Of a DNA stretch of 64,000 nucleotides, positions 45,447 to 56,695 are shown piece after piece (position 1 is the first letter of the stretch; each line of letters starts with the position of its first letter). Made by a program: the position numbers and the translations under genes. The notes under the pieces were generated by a model. It was not told the DNA's origin. It was given only the letters and a program-made list of their open reading frames with translations, and did no database searches. The stretch is from Cryoendolithus antarcticus. Lineage: Eukaryota; Ascomycota; Dothideomycetes; Cladosporiales; Cladosporiaceae. The stretch is from positions 434,001 to 498,000 of the forward strand of contig NAJO01000031.1 of assembly GCA_002077065.1 (NCBI GenBank), in the 5' to 3' direction.

Positions 45447-46238
45447 ATGGCGAGGTAGAAGTTCCAGCAGTTGCACTACCAGTACTTCAACAGCACCCAG
45501 CCAACCACGGTCGTGCTCATACACGGAGCGTTTTGTGACAGCGACAACTGGGATCTCGTAGTACCTTATTTCCCAAACCATCACCTGCTGACCCCAGACA
45601 ATCCAGGCCATGGCCTCACAGCGAAGTTGGAGTCTCTTCCCTTTTCGGTAGACCTCGCCGCCCAGAAGATCGCCAATTTGATCACGACTCACGCCAAGAA
45701 TGGCAAGGGTCACGTCGTCGGTCATAGCTTAGGCGCTCACATAGCTGTCTGCATAGCCACGAAGTATCCGGGTGTATTCAACACAGCCCTGGCATCAGGC
45801 TATGAAGTCTACCCCGGGCTGTCAGGCCCTGCGCTACCATACATGCTCTGGACAATGAACAAGGTCAACGACGCAATCCCTCGACCCTTGGTGCGGTTGG
45901 CAATGAACGGAACAGACCTTCGTCGTGGCAAACCGAATTCGTTCTCACTTTGCCAGCAAATCGCAGCCGAAAACACCAACATTTGGCCTGAGCCATGGCC
46001 GGCCAGGACACTGATCATAGCAGCTGGTCTCGGGGGATGGCTGATCCCTTCTGCGGATCATCCAGAGGACGCGAAGAAATTGGCGGCGATCGGAATGAAG
46101 GGCAATGCTCAGACGCGTGCTGTGTCGCATAGGGGCATGCGGCATCCTTGGCCGAGGCAGGCGCCGAATTTGTTCGCTGATACTGTTGTGGCTTGGAGTG
46201 AAAGCAAGGATCTGCATCCGAACTTTGTCGCGCTGTAG
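45447..46238 (+). CDS. alpha/beta hydrolase, in-frame stop at codon 4
   Basis: The hydrolase frame is open for 260 codons from 45459 to its stop but contains no ATG until after residue 120. The only nearby in-frame ATG is at 45447, and it reads ATG GCG AGG TAG before continuing AAG TTC CAG CAG. The fold marks are intact: VVLIHGAFCDSDNWD (oxyanion HG), nucleophile Ser in GHVVGHSLGAH, a candidate acid in SADHPED and a late His in MRHPW. It resembles small esterase-like hydrolases of the salicylate-esterase or HNL type. Either the gene carries a nonsense change at codon 4 (CAG to TAG would explain it), or an undetected 5' exon supplies the start. Its stop lies 75 bases from the converging SDR. 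Confidence 0.68.
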
Positions 46239-46313
46239 TTAGGTCATTCCACAAATCAGTAGGGAGCAAGTGAAAGTGGCCATGATAATGGGGACATGTA
46301 GGAGCTGTACAAT

Positions 46314-47293
46314 CTACATGTTCCTGCCACCAGTTACGCTCAGCGTCTGGCCGCTCACCTATCGTCTTATTAGTAGAAGTCGTCACATCGTCTCTCACTT
46401 CAGCACTCACATAGCTGAACAACGGGCTCACGACCGCCAACACCGCACTCGCAGCCTCCGTCGCCGTTCCCGGCCGGCCCAATGGAATATCTTTGAACGC
46501 TCCATCCTGATTTCTCGCGCCCCTCTGCGCCTGCGGAATGCCCAATGCAATCTTCTGCCCATCCGGTGTCGTAACAAAAGCGCCCTCCTCCTTCGCAGCC
46601 GTCAGCCTGGTGGCAATGTGTCCGAAAGCCACGGTATTTGCGCGAACACCGAAAGAAGGGCCCCACTCCTTCGCGATTGTCTTCGTCAGACCTGTGACAC
46701 CGGCCTTTGCAAGTGCGTAGTTCGCTTGTCCGGCGTTTCCGTGAAGACCAGAGGTAGAGGAGATGTTGACGATGTTCCGGGGCTCGCCGTCTTTAACACG
46801 GAAGTAGGGCGCCGCAGCGCGGATGAGCTTAAAGGGCTGGGTGTTGTGGAGGGCGATAATGTTGTCCCATTGCTTGTCGGTGGTCTAAACGTGGTCAGTA
46901 CGTACACCCCAGGGCAACTACGATACCAGAGGATACCTTGTGGATCACACCGTCCCATGTGTACCCGGCGTTATTCACAATGATATGGATCTTGCCATTG
47001 CCAAACTCGGCGGTCTTTTTGACCAGCTCGTTCAGGTAGGCATCGCTGAGCATATCGCCTGGGATCGAGATTGCCTTCCCGCCTGATGCATTGATCGAAT
47101 CCGCGACCTTCTGGCCCTTCTCAGCATCGATATCGCTGACAACCACCCACGCACCCTCGTTTGCAAATAGTCTCGCCGTCTCGGCGCCAATGCCCTGTCC
47201 GCTTCCCGTCACGATTGCGACTTGACCATTGAGCATGCCTTTGGGGTAGTTGAGATGGGCAGCAATCTGCCCGGCGCGATCGGAGGGGGCCAT
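46314..47293 (-). CDS. short-chain dehydrogenase/reductase (FabG-like)
   Basis: Three exons on the minus strand: 47293-46937, 46884-46411 and 46358-46314, giving 291 residues. The introns are 52 bp each (GTATCC...TACTGAC...TTTAG; GTGAGT...TACTAAT...GATAG). Classical SDR marks are present: TGSGQGIG at 29-36, NNAG at 107-110, catalytic Ser162 in NISSTSG, and Tyr175 and Lys179 in YALAK. The end SGQTLSVTGGRNM is the usual FabG-type C-terminus and appears only after splicing. It is likely an NAD(P)-dependent 3-oxoacyl reductase or alcohol dehydrogenase. The substrate is unknown. Confidence 0.92.
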
Positions 47294-47646
47294 GATAAAG
47301 GATGAGGTGCGTAAGTTACAGAGAGAGACGTAGAATACTTAGCTTATTACAGCGGCTACTACAGGCGTACTTATGTTGCCCGGCTTGCATTTCCAGGTTG
47401 ATGTCGGATAGCACAACCCTCGGGAGCGGACTGCAGCCGAGGTAGTGAGCTCGAAACAATCGTTATGTCAGCACGACACAGCATACATGCATGACTCCCA
47501 AGCAGATGGAGGTTGCAGCAAACAAGTAGTAGGTAGACCTTGAAGTGGAGCGTCTTTGAGACGATATATTACATAGTACGGCAGGAGGGCGAACGCCACG
47601 CTGAGTCGCCCAGAGATCGCTTATACGAGAAAGCCCTGCCGCTGGC
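47294..47646. other. intergenic
   Basis: About 350 bases between two minus-strand genes. Nothing was identified. Confidence 0.5.
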
Positions 47647-49072
47647 TCAGAACTCCCTGCTCTCTCCGATGTCACAGGTCCCAAACACACCTTCGTCCAG
47701 CCCTTTCCACTCCAGTGCCTTCTTCAGCACCCTCGGCGGCTCCAACACATCCTCTTCAGTCAGCACCCAGGTACCCCAGTGGATCCCCATCGCCCGATTG
47801 CACTTAGTGTCGACGAAAATGTTCACGCTATCATAAGGATTCGCGTGCATGGCACTCATGACGAACCTGGGATCATATGCGCCGATAGGTATAAGGCCCA
47901 GATCGAACGGTCCTCTGAGCTCGCCGATCTCCTTGAACACAGGGCACATCGGTAGGTGATCAAATTCTGGCCCGTAGTCGAAGACGTCTGCTGGGAGTTC
48001 AGGTACTTTGCGGTAGCCGGTGTCGCCCCCAAACCAAAGTTTCTTGCCGCCTGAGGTGATGGACCAGCTAGCCCAGAGAGTGTGAGATTTGTCGAACGGG
48101 GTGCGTGCCGAGGTATGTTGGCTGGGGAGGCAAGAGATCGTGGCGTGGACTGAGGGATCGCCGAATGGGTCCGAGCCTGAGGAAGCAGACTTTGAAACAG
48201 AGCTCTCATGACTGGTGGTCTTTGCTCTTGAGGACGTATCTGAGAGCTTAATGTCGCGTTCTTCCCACCAGTCCAGTTCAGTTACGTTCTCGGGTTTAAC
48301 ACCACACTTGTGGAACCACTCCTTGTTGCCGAGAGGCACAAAGAAGTGCACATTCGGGTGGCCTTTGGCGATCTTTAGAATGGTCGGGTGGCTTAGATGA
48401 TCATAGTGGCTGTGGCTAATAACGACCACATCGATGAGCGGGATGTCTTCGATCATGCAGGGTGCCTCAGTGTATCGCTTTGGTCCCATGAATGAGAAAG
48501 GAGAGCACCGGTCCTCGAATACTGGATCGAACAGAGCGCGCAGGCCGCCAGGGAACTCAACGTAGTAGCAAGCATGCCCGAGCCATGTCGCGCGGAGTGA
48601 CTTCGATTCTCGTGTGGGTAGGAATTCGGGTCGACGGACAGGAACTGTAGGTGGGGTTGTGTCCGGTATCTGCAAGTTGAAGGAAACATAAGTTACAATC
48701 CTATATCCTTGCAAAATATTGCCATCGGTGACTTACATTCCTCGTCCCTGTAATCACTCGATATCCCATTTTCTTGAAGAAGAACCAGGGATTGTGATCC
48801 TCATACGAATCCCATGGACAGATGAACCCCTTGCCATGCTCATTGTGGTGTTTCTTGTCCTTGATGTCGGATGGCTGCGCGCCTGCTGTACTTGGTGATC
48901 CCACGGTAGCCTGGAGCAACGAGCTCGTCAATGCCGAAGCCATTGGTCTTGAGCAATGTAGTGATCGATGGAAATGCTGTACACTGGAGCTACGAGGAAA
49001 CGCGAAGCGCGTGAGTTGACAATAGCTCCAGTAGCTGTGTGATTTCAGCAAGCCAGACGTGATGGGAAGCAT
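47647..49072 (-). CDS. NAPE-PLD-like metallo-beta-lactamase-fold hydrolase
   Basis: Exons on the minus strand: 49072-48737 and 48669-47647, giving 452 residues. The 67-bp intron is GTAAGT...TTGTAACT...CTTGCAG. The metal site HSHYDH is at 198-203. Other family marks are TWLGHACYYVEF, FDPVFEDRCSPFSFMGPKR, GGDTGYRKVP and MGIHWGTWVLTEE. This is the pattern of N-acyl-phosphatidylethanolamine phospholipase D and relatives. The N-terminal 65 residues are Ser/Arg/His-rich and may target mitochondria. A Ser-rich insert (about 255-280) is unusual. ATG 48943 (MASALTSSLL) is a shorter possible start. Lipid substrate is inferred from the family only. Confidence 0.87.
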
Positions 49073-49758
49073 CGGAATGAGCGACAAAAGAGAGAGCTGG
49101 ACAGAAGACTTATGGTCAGGCCATTGCTAGGCAGCTACTTCGCAATCCCATCGCGGCCGATGCAGCCAGATGCTATCCGTGCTGATGATGATTGCGACGT
49201 GTTTGTTCCCGTCTATGGCTGGATCTGGATTGACCGGCATGTTTCTCCTCCGGTTCCGTCTGTTAACTCCGCGATATGCCAAGTCTGAACGAGCGCTCAA
49301 CGAAGCCTCAAAAGCTGTTGAGCACATGACGCGGATGCCTGAAACTAGATGCATGCGCGATTGACTGCCTACGCTGCATCATTGTGCTCCAGTATCAGGG
49401 CCGCGAGCCATACGAAGCTTGAGACAGCGTGCAGCATCTCATGGCTGCCATTGCTGGAATCCACTGGACTGCGACGAAGAGGAAAGCTTCCTAAGCTGTC
49501 GTTGATGGCCCTCACTTTTTTCGTCAGGTGGCATCCAGTATGAGCCGCTGCCTGGGAGGCTCGCTATCTAAGCGTGATTGGTACACTCTGGCCACACACT
49601 GGTCCAGCTGGATCTCCTTCTGGTCTGCAGAGGTCCCATGCAAGTCGGATGCCCAAATTTCAATGCTGCAGCGCAAGCGATGTGGGCGACATCGCACGCG
49701 CGAGCAGACGTGTTGAGAGCTGGAAGGGTGGTACTCGGTGAGAACTTGTGCAGACCTA
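49073..49758. other. intergenic, with a small signal-peptide-like ORF
   Basis: About 685 bases between the NAPE-PLD-like start and the UstYa stop. A 64-codon plus-strand ATG frame (49170-49364) begins with a hydrophobic stretch MLSVLMMIATCLFPSMAGSG. No repeat or Lys-Arg core is present. It is not supported as a gene. Confidence 0.4.
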
Positions 49759-50637
49759 CTACAGTATTGACTCTGCTGGCATAAGATTCCTCCACTTCTC
49801 CGCCGAGTGTGAATTCGCCCAAGCTAGCACTTCCTTGTGGTCAACGCACTGATGGCTCGTTCCCCAGCCTGCGCCCAGCTCGGTCTTCCCCTCCAACGTC
49901 GTATCACCAGCGCATATGATGGCTTGTCGGATGTAGTCGAAGCAGTGTGCGGCATGGTGGGCAACCTCCTTCGTAAGGTTGACGCCACCGTAGCCGGACT
50001 GGAAGTGCTGCACGAGGTACGACTGAGTGGGCTGATCAGCAATTTTGTCCTGCGCTGCAAAGCAATCTCTCTTCACTTACCAGACAGTGTAGCTGATGGA
50101 ACATGGAGATCATGTATCCCGGACCTTCTTCCATGCGGTTCAGTCGCACCGTGTACGGCTCCTTCAGGTCACTCCACGACTCCCAATCCGGCATGCTCAC
50201 ATAACCTCTTGCGTCTGTCGAAGATCCTGTCAGCCTGGGATGCGTGACCTTTGATGGAGGAAAGACTCACCCGAGCTCAGGGGAATCCACTGGTGTAGGG
50301 TGTGTGCAGTGGTGTCTGCATCCGCGAACATATCTTCGTTGAGAAGTGTAAAGTTTTGCACGAATGGCACCGGCTTGCGCGACCCTACAAGGTACTTAGC
50401 TCTCGCCTACTACACAAACTGCAATCACGTACACGTGGGCACCGGTGTGTGTCTGTCATCCTCGCTATGTTGCCTTCGATACGCGCTTTGGAACAGCAGA
50501 ACGACTACGAGCAACACCAGCAGTGCCTCGCCGCCTATACGCAGATAGCCCAGCGTCTTCGACCTGTGCTCAGTAGGTGCCTCCTTCGTTCGGCCGTCAT
50601 CGTGATCGAGGAAGCTGTCCTTCTCCTCTTCGCTCAT
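49759..50637 (-). CDS. UstYa-family oxidase (DUF3328)
   Basis: Four exons on the minus strand: 50637-50433, 50384-50271, 50214-50081 and 50022-49759, giving 238 residues. The introns are 48, 56 and 58 bp, all GT-AG. A cytosolic acidic N-terminus is followed by one membrane segment at about 33-52. Both hallmark motifs are present: HQLHC at 146-150 and HAAHC at 174-178 (in HHAAHCFDYIRQAIICAGD). The usual end GWGTSHQCVDHKEVLAWA is there too. UstYa/UstYb-type proteins carry out oxidative steps such as macrocyclisation in fungal RiPP pathways (ustiloxin, cyclochlorotine) and in some other pathways. Here it sits at the end of an MFS-hydrolase-SDR run but without a visible precursor. Confidence 0.9.
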
Positions 50638-51601
50638 GCTATGTGTAAACTTTGACGAAAACGGCAACGCAACATTCACTTGCAGCACTTCAGTTACGAT
50701 GACGCAACAAATGGCACTGTACAGAACGAAGTGCTAGAGCACAGCACGACGACGAGACACGGACTGCGGAACTCGCCTGTGATGGCACGGAGTGCAGTGC
50801 GAGATGAGAGCGTTTCAGCCAGTCTTGGGAGCATATTTAGCCTGTTTGGCGGATGTACCCGCGCTAACTCGAAACAATCGCGGATCGCATAGCGCCGACT
50901 ACACGCTTGGCTCGCACTACAACGCTGCGTGACCTGAATCAATCTATTCTGCAGATGTGGCCTAGGCCTCGAGCTCGGGTAACAGCACCGGATGTTGTGG
51001 GTTAGGTGATCGCATCGCGTCGGATGTGAGCTTTAGTCATGCTCTATCCATCCGACTTGGCTCTGCATGGCTGGCGATTTTCTCGCCAGATCGCAGCTAT
51101 GCAGTAACGCGGCTGATGAATGCCAACGCGTCGACAAAGCAGCTCTGCAAGTAATGTCAAGCGAATGCGCCAAAACCGCTACACACTACCCTCGTATTAT
51201 TACGCCATCTAGAGTGCCGAGCACTACCGGCCGGGTGAACAACGATCCCTTGCTGTCATCCGCCCAGACTCAACTCCAGACAAGCTAGAGAAACCCGCGC
51301 GACAAGCATCGGCCGATCCTTGGAGCGCGGCTTGTGAACGCCCCCCGATCGTGGTTTCATGACTCCACTACCACTGTCGTGCACGAGACCAATTGCACTT
51401 TCAATCAGGAGGAAGACCAACTAGTAAGGCACCAGCAAAGTAAGCAAGCTTTCCCCGGGTAAAGCATTGGCGTCGATTTCAGGAACGAGGAGAGCATATA
51501 TGTTCCAAGAACTTCCTCTCCGTCAATCCCATGATCATTACTCTCATTCATTCGCTTCCAATCAACAAGCTCATCCAGCTACCACTCCTTCCATCTTCAA
51601 C
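50638..51601. other. intergenic, divergent region
   Basis: About 965 bases between the UstYa and xylanase starts. A 73-codon ATG frame at 51067 lacks a signal peptide and any family sign. The last 130 bases look like a xylanase 5' UTR (CA/CT-rich). Confidence 0.5.
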
Positions 51602-52362
<761 letters not shown>

Positions 52363-53005
52363 ATGCTCGTCTCGAGTATCATGGACAATAGGAGACAAGG
52401 GGTTGAGGAGAGGTGGGCTTGTTGAGCGACTGAGTCGCATTCACTGAAAATGTTCTTGCCTGGGGCAGAGAACGGGGAAAGTCGATAGTGACACACAATT
52501 GATCTTTGTACCCTTGACTCCATTACAATGTGTTTCACAGTTTGCTGCGCTTTGTTGAAGCACGAGCGGTGTTCCTGCATGAGCGCCGTTCATAGCTGTA
52601 CCAGAATGTAGATCGTGAGCAACTGCATCCTTGGGCAACTTTCAACCTTCAGACTTCATGATGGCAGGCTATATCTCGTGAGTACAGTAACGACGCGCAG
52701 CTGACAGATATTACCCTGTGGGCAGAAGTCCGGATGTGGCCTAATGGGCCATGGTTCCTAGCAAGGATCTGGAAGTGCGTTCAGATCTGGACTCGGAGCA
52801 ATACAGTGAAAGGAGTATCTTGACTGACCTGTATCGATCACAGTACGGCATGAAACGTATGAGACGGGACGATGATGCAAATGCTACATCGCAGGCACTT
52901 TAGACAACATGAACGCTAGTAGTGCCAAGCACGGCGGTTTGGCGCTCTCCGTACTTTAGAGCGAAGGCAGTACAGCATGGTCGTTTCCCAGCCTACAGGC
53001 TCGGT
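52363..53005. other. intergenic, convergent
   Basis: About 640 bases between converging xylanase and GH5 genes. No gene was seen. Confidence 0.5.
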
Positions 53006-54406
53006 TTATCTTCCGGACATCGCCGCTACCCAGGGTTTCCACCACTTCTCGATGCCCTCCTCGAAGTTCCACCCATTCCAGTCATAGTTCCCCAGCGCCC
53101 ACGTGTCACCTACTCCTTGGGCACCGCTTCGGATCCGATAGCTTCCCGCCAAACTCCAGACGGCCCAGCTGATGTTATGTGCCGTCGTGAAGTTTCGAAG
53201 ACAGCCCTGGAGTGTATCGTTGAAGAGAGTCGCGTCTTGAGCTGATCCGAACTCGGACAAGATGACAGGCGTCTGTCGTACAGCTGGAGTGCAGTCGTTG
53301 GTGAGGTTGCAAGCCGCCGGTGCATCGATACGCAGAGCATTGAAGCCATTTCGGTAGAGCTCTGCTTCGATGATTGGACACTCGCCGGTGTCGAGATCCT
53401 CGGACATGCTGTAGAGATGCAACTCATACACGACCTTGTCAGCCCACGCATGGTCGCTGAGATTGAAGTACAGCGGCTCTCGGCGATACCTATCGCGGAT
53501 GGCATCAGCTTTGTAAGCCGGTGCGGTGTTGAGATTGAGTCCAGTAGTGAGAGCGGATAGATCTTGATCGTACTGCATACCGGACCAGGTCACTAGGATA
53601 TCAGGGTTCACACTGTGAATTGCATCCGTTGCAGCAGTGTTGTTGCCAACAAGCGTCACCCAGTTGTAGTCCTGCGTCACACCTGTGGTGGTGTTGATTG
53701 CCCGACGAAGCTCGTTCCGGAGTGACATTGAGACGACATTCGGATGGCGAGTCGCCCAGTTCGCAACGTATTGGAGTCCACGCTTCCAGTCATCGACGGG
53801 GAAGTTATAGTCGTCGAACCAGGCATTACCATCCGTGTTATTGCAGCACCACTGCGCTCGCCCAACGTGCACATCAGGATGAATGTAGATTTCGCGCTCA
53901 GCCGCTGCCGTTGCAATGGCATCCCAGACCTCAAAGCGGGTCGTATCCTTAGTCCAGCCTGGATTCTTGGCCACCATCTCCTTGGTGACTTTGGTCCCGT
54001 TGGCGTATCCTAGGCCGTTGATCATCGCTACTTCGAGCGGTACATCGGCACCGTCGCGCTCGTAGATCTGGTCTACTGCTTGGATGGCGTATGTCAATCT
54101 GATAAAATTGAAGCCCACGCTCTTGATCTGGTCAAGTATCGTCTCCACGCTGCTCCACTCGAGACCTTCGGGAACCATCGTCTCGCCACTGCCAGGCCAG
54201 TTGACACCAGCCCATGTTACCGCATCGCCTTTAGCGTTGACAATCTCTCGTCCTTTGGTTGATAAGGGAGTATAAGGCCAAGCACTGCCGCTCGTCTCAC
54301 GACGGGGCCTCATACCATTGCTGCCCAGCAGGGGGACGTGGTAGCTGGACACCAAGCTACACCAAGCGAACGCAAGGGAAGTCCAGATTACCAATTGGGG
54401 CCCCAT
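53006..54406 (-). CDS. secreted glycoside hydrolase family 5
   Basis: A single exon of 466 residues. The start MGPQLVIWTSLAFAWCSLVSS is a good signal peptide; the open frame extends further up but has no ATG. GH5 marks: WAGVNWPG and FNFIRLTYA in the first strands, acid/base Glu232 in MSLRNEL, VYELHLYS (His330) and nucleophile Glu385 in ILSEFGSA. WAVWSLAGSYRIRSG closes the barrel. It belongs to the fungal group of large cellulase-like GH5 proteins with inserted loops and four to six cysteines. The exact substrate (glucan or other) cannot be told. There is no cellulose-binding module. Confidence 0.9.
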   Translation of the reverse strand: MGPQLVIWTSLAFAWCSLVSSYHVPLLGSNGMRPRRETSGSAWPYTPLSTKGREIVNAKGDAVTWAGVNWPGSGETMVPEGLEWSSVETILDQIKSVGFNFIRLTYAIQAVDQIYERDGADVPLEVAMINGLGYANGTKVTKEMVAKNPGWTKDTTRFEVWDAIATAAAEREIYIHPDVHVGRAQWCCNNTDGNAWFDDYNFPVDDWKRGLQYVANWATRHPNVVSMSLRNELRRAINTTTGVTQDYNWVTLVGNNTAATDAIHSVNPDILVTWSGMQYDQDLSALTTGLNLNTAPAYKADAIRDRYRREPLYFNLSDHAWADKVVYELHLYSMSEDLDTGECPIIEAELYRNGFNALRIDAPAACNLTNDCTPAVRQTPVILSEFGSAQDATLFNDTLQGCLRNFTTAHNISWAVWSLAGSYRIRSGAQGVGDTWALGNYDWNGWNFEEGIEKWWKPWVAAMSGR

Positions 54407-55151
54407 TGTGGTCGCTGATTTGCAAGGAGACGGTGAGATGGGTACATGCCTGGACACTTGGCAATGGCCATCGTTTGTACCTCATCACTGTGAACTCATG
54501 TCGGCTCCACGAAGCGTCACTCCAGTGCGGGGAGGCCTTGGCTACCCCATCCAAGTCGCTGGCTTGTGGATCTCTAGGTCCGCATACGATGCCTGATGGA
54601 GTGAGATTGGACTGCGCGGCTCCACGTCGCATTTTGGTAATGTGACGTCGCAGGATAGTAGGTTTTCGGGTAATCAAAGGCCGAGATTAGGATGCCGACT
54701 TTACCTTACGAGTAAGTGTAAATTGTTCGGATTTTGTCCTGCGATTGCGAGTTCTCGATACCGCTATTTGAATCAGTCTCAGCTCATCTCATTGAAATGG
54801 ATGACGTGACACCGCTGCTGGTCACCGCACCGCGAGAAGATCATAAAGATCGAAGTCTTGAGAGGCGCTTCCGAGATACTACGTAGCAGTGATTGTTCCC
54901 GTTATTGTGTTATTATCTCTATCACAACAAGATATAATTCAAGACCGATGCAAGATTGGCATAGGCCTCGGGCATGAAATGCATTGGTCTTTACGACTGC
55001 TAGCCAAGCCGCGAATGCAACGGCCATGCAATAACGGTGTGGACTGTGAGTGTTGATATGTACACAGAACGAGTGGATATCATTCAGACAGCCGCCAGAG
55101 CTTCGAGCGCGACCACTTTCTAATGTAGAAGGCCATGCCTCCCGCAATACT
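54407..55151. other. intergenic
   Basis: About 745 bases upstream of the GH5 gene and downstream of the PTH11-like gene. It is AT-richer around 54680-54920. Nothing was identified. Confidence 0.5.
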
Positions 55152-56695
55152 TTATTCGTACCGCACACTGAACGCCTGCGTCTTCGATATGTGCATGTCA
55201 TCCTCCAGCCCGCTGGGGCGCTTCAGTCCCTGGCCAACAGACGCCCTGTGATTGACCCTGTCCGGTCGCAGAGCCATGTCCGGCTTATGTATAAGATCTT
55301 GCTCGTCTTCAGACCCGACACTTCTCTGCTGGACGATCACATGCTTCTCGTCCTTGCCGCCTTGCGACCTCGCAGCGCTGAGCTCGTAGTAGGCACGAGA
55401 GCTCTTCGGCCCGGTGCCGAAGCCCATCGGAGCTGCATTCGAGCCTGCCTTGCTGACGAAGTAGCCGGAGTGGAAGGGTCGGAGGAATGGCTTTAGACAG
55501 GTTATGGAGGCGAGAATAAATGCAGCCTGCAGTGCGGCTTCGGTGAACAACATAGCTGTCTTACTCGGTGAGTCGGGATCTGTGTTTCGCTTTGGTGACA
55601 GGTTCCAGAGCCGAAGGACCACCAGTGGAACGACGCTTCTCGTAGTCAGTATGTACCCTATCTGTTGCAGGCTGGGCGGTAGCTTACCCCAGACGGCATG
55701 CAAAGATGGCGACAACGGCCATACGTTTCCCAAGTGGCATCTGCAAGCCCCAAATGAGGTACACACACAGTGCAAACGTGCTGAGATCCATCACAACACC
55801 AACAGCTTCGACTATGACCCATCGTACCCACTGTCGTAGGGTCAGCGATTCATGCGACACTCTGCCTGGACAAAGGTACACTTACCATTGCCGACGATCC
55901 GTCGAGCGTCTCCCAGGGCTCCGCCAGCGGCACCCGCAATGCAACGATAAAGACCGACGCAGCTGTCCAGACGCCAAATGCGGTCGAGAAGCCATAGGCC
56001 AAGCGGATGTTGCCTTGATCACGAGTGAGGAAACGTCCCGTGAAGAAGCTTGTCGATACTCTGGTCAAGCCAACAGCGATCGCGTACATCATCTGGCCGG
56101 CGAACAGAGCCTAAGAACAAGAGTCGTCAGTTTTCATTCGATTATGTAACTCGTACCGTCGATCTCGTTTGGTCGGGCACTCTTTCGCGTCTGCCAGCAC
56201 CTGAGATGTAGTGCCGTGCGAGAGTGAACATTGTTCGTAGCAATGGAAACACTACTTTCTCAAAGTCTCACTCTTGTACTGGCAGCATGCTGCTATCGCG
56301 GCAAGGTCGATGGTGTCTCTGGCAAGACTAGCGTGTACTCTGAGAAGCAGTGCCAACTCACCTTGTGAACTTTGGAATGATCACCTGCGTGCAGTTCCGA
56401 CCACCGGTTGCCATATCCACTGTGAATCGCCGACGTGATGCATATGACATGGGCCAATGCCGCTACCTGAACGGACACTGCTTAGTGATGTCCCACCTCC
56501 GTCAAGCATTTGTAGCCTTACCAGTGATGCCGAGATGGCTGTGTCGTCCGCACCCCACTTGTCGCCTTTCCCAACTTTGGCCCATATTCGGACAGCATAT
56601 GTGAGGGCCGCCCAGAGAAACAGTAGTATGGTCACAGTGGTCAATCCGGGAGCAGTGTTACCGGTTCCAACCGTTGCTGGCGCGGCATCAGCCAT
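55152..56695 (-). CDS. PTH11-like integral membrane protein (fungal rhodopsin domain)
   Basis: Five exons on the minus strand: 56695-56522, 56466-56362, 56110-55886, 55830-55688 and 55638-55152, giving 377 residues. The introns are 55, 251, 55 and 49 bp. Seven hydrophobic segments are expected. Recognisable pieces are TTVTILLFLWAALTYAVRIW (TM1), KWGADDTAI, KALFAGQMMYAIAVGLTRVS, IFACRLGSVVPLVVLRLWNL and ITCLKPFLRPFHSG before a cytosolic tail. This is the order of the fungal rhodopsin-domain family to which Magnaporthe PTH11 relatives belong. No CFEM domain is fused. It may sense surface cues; signalling is inferred. The long second intron stands out from the others. Confidence 0.85.
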
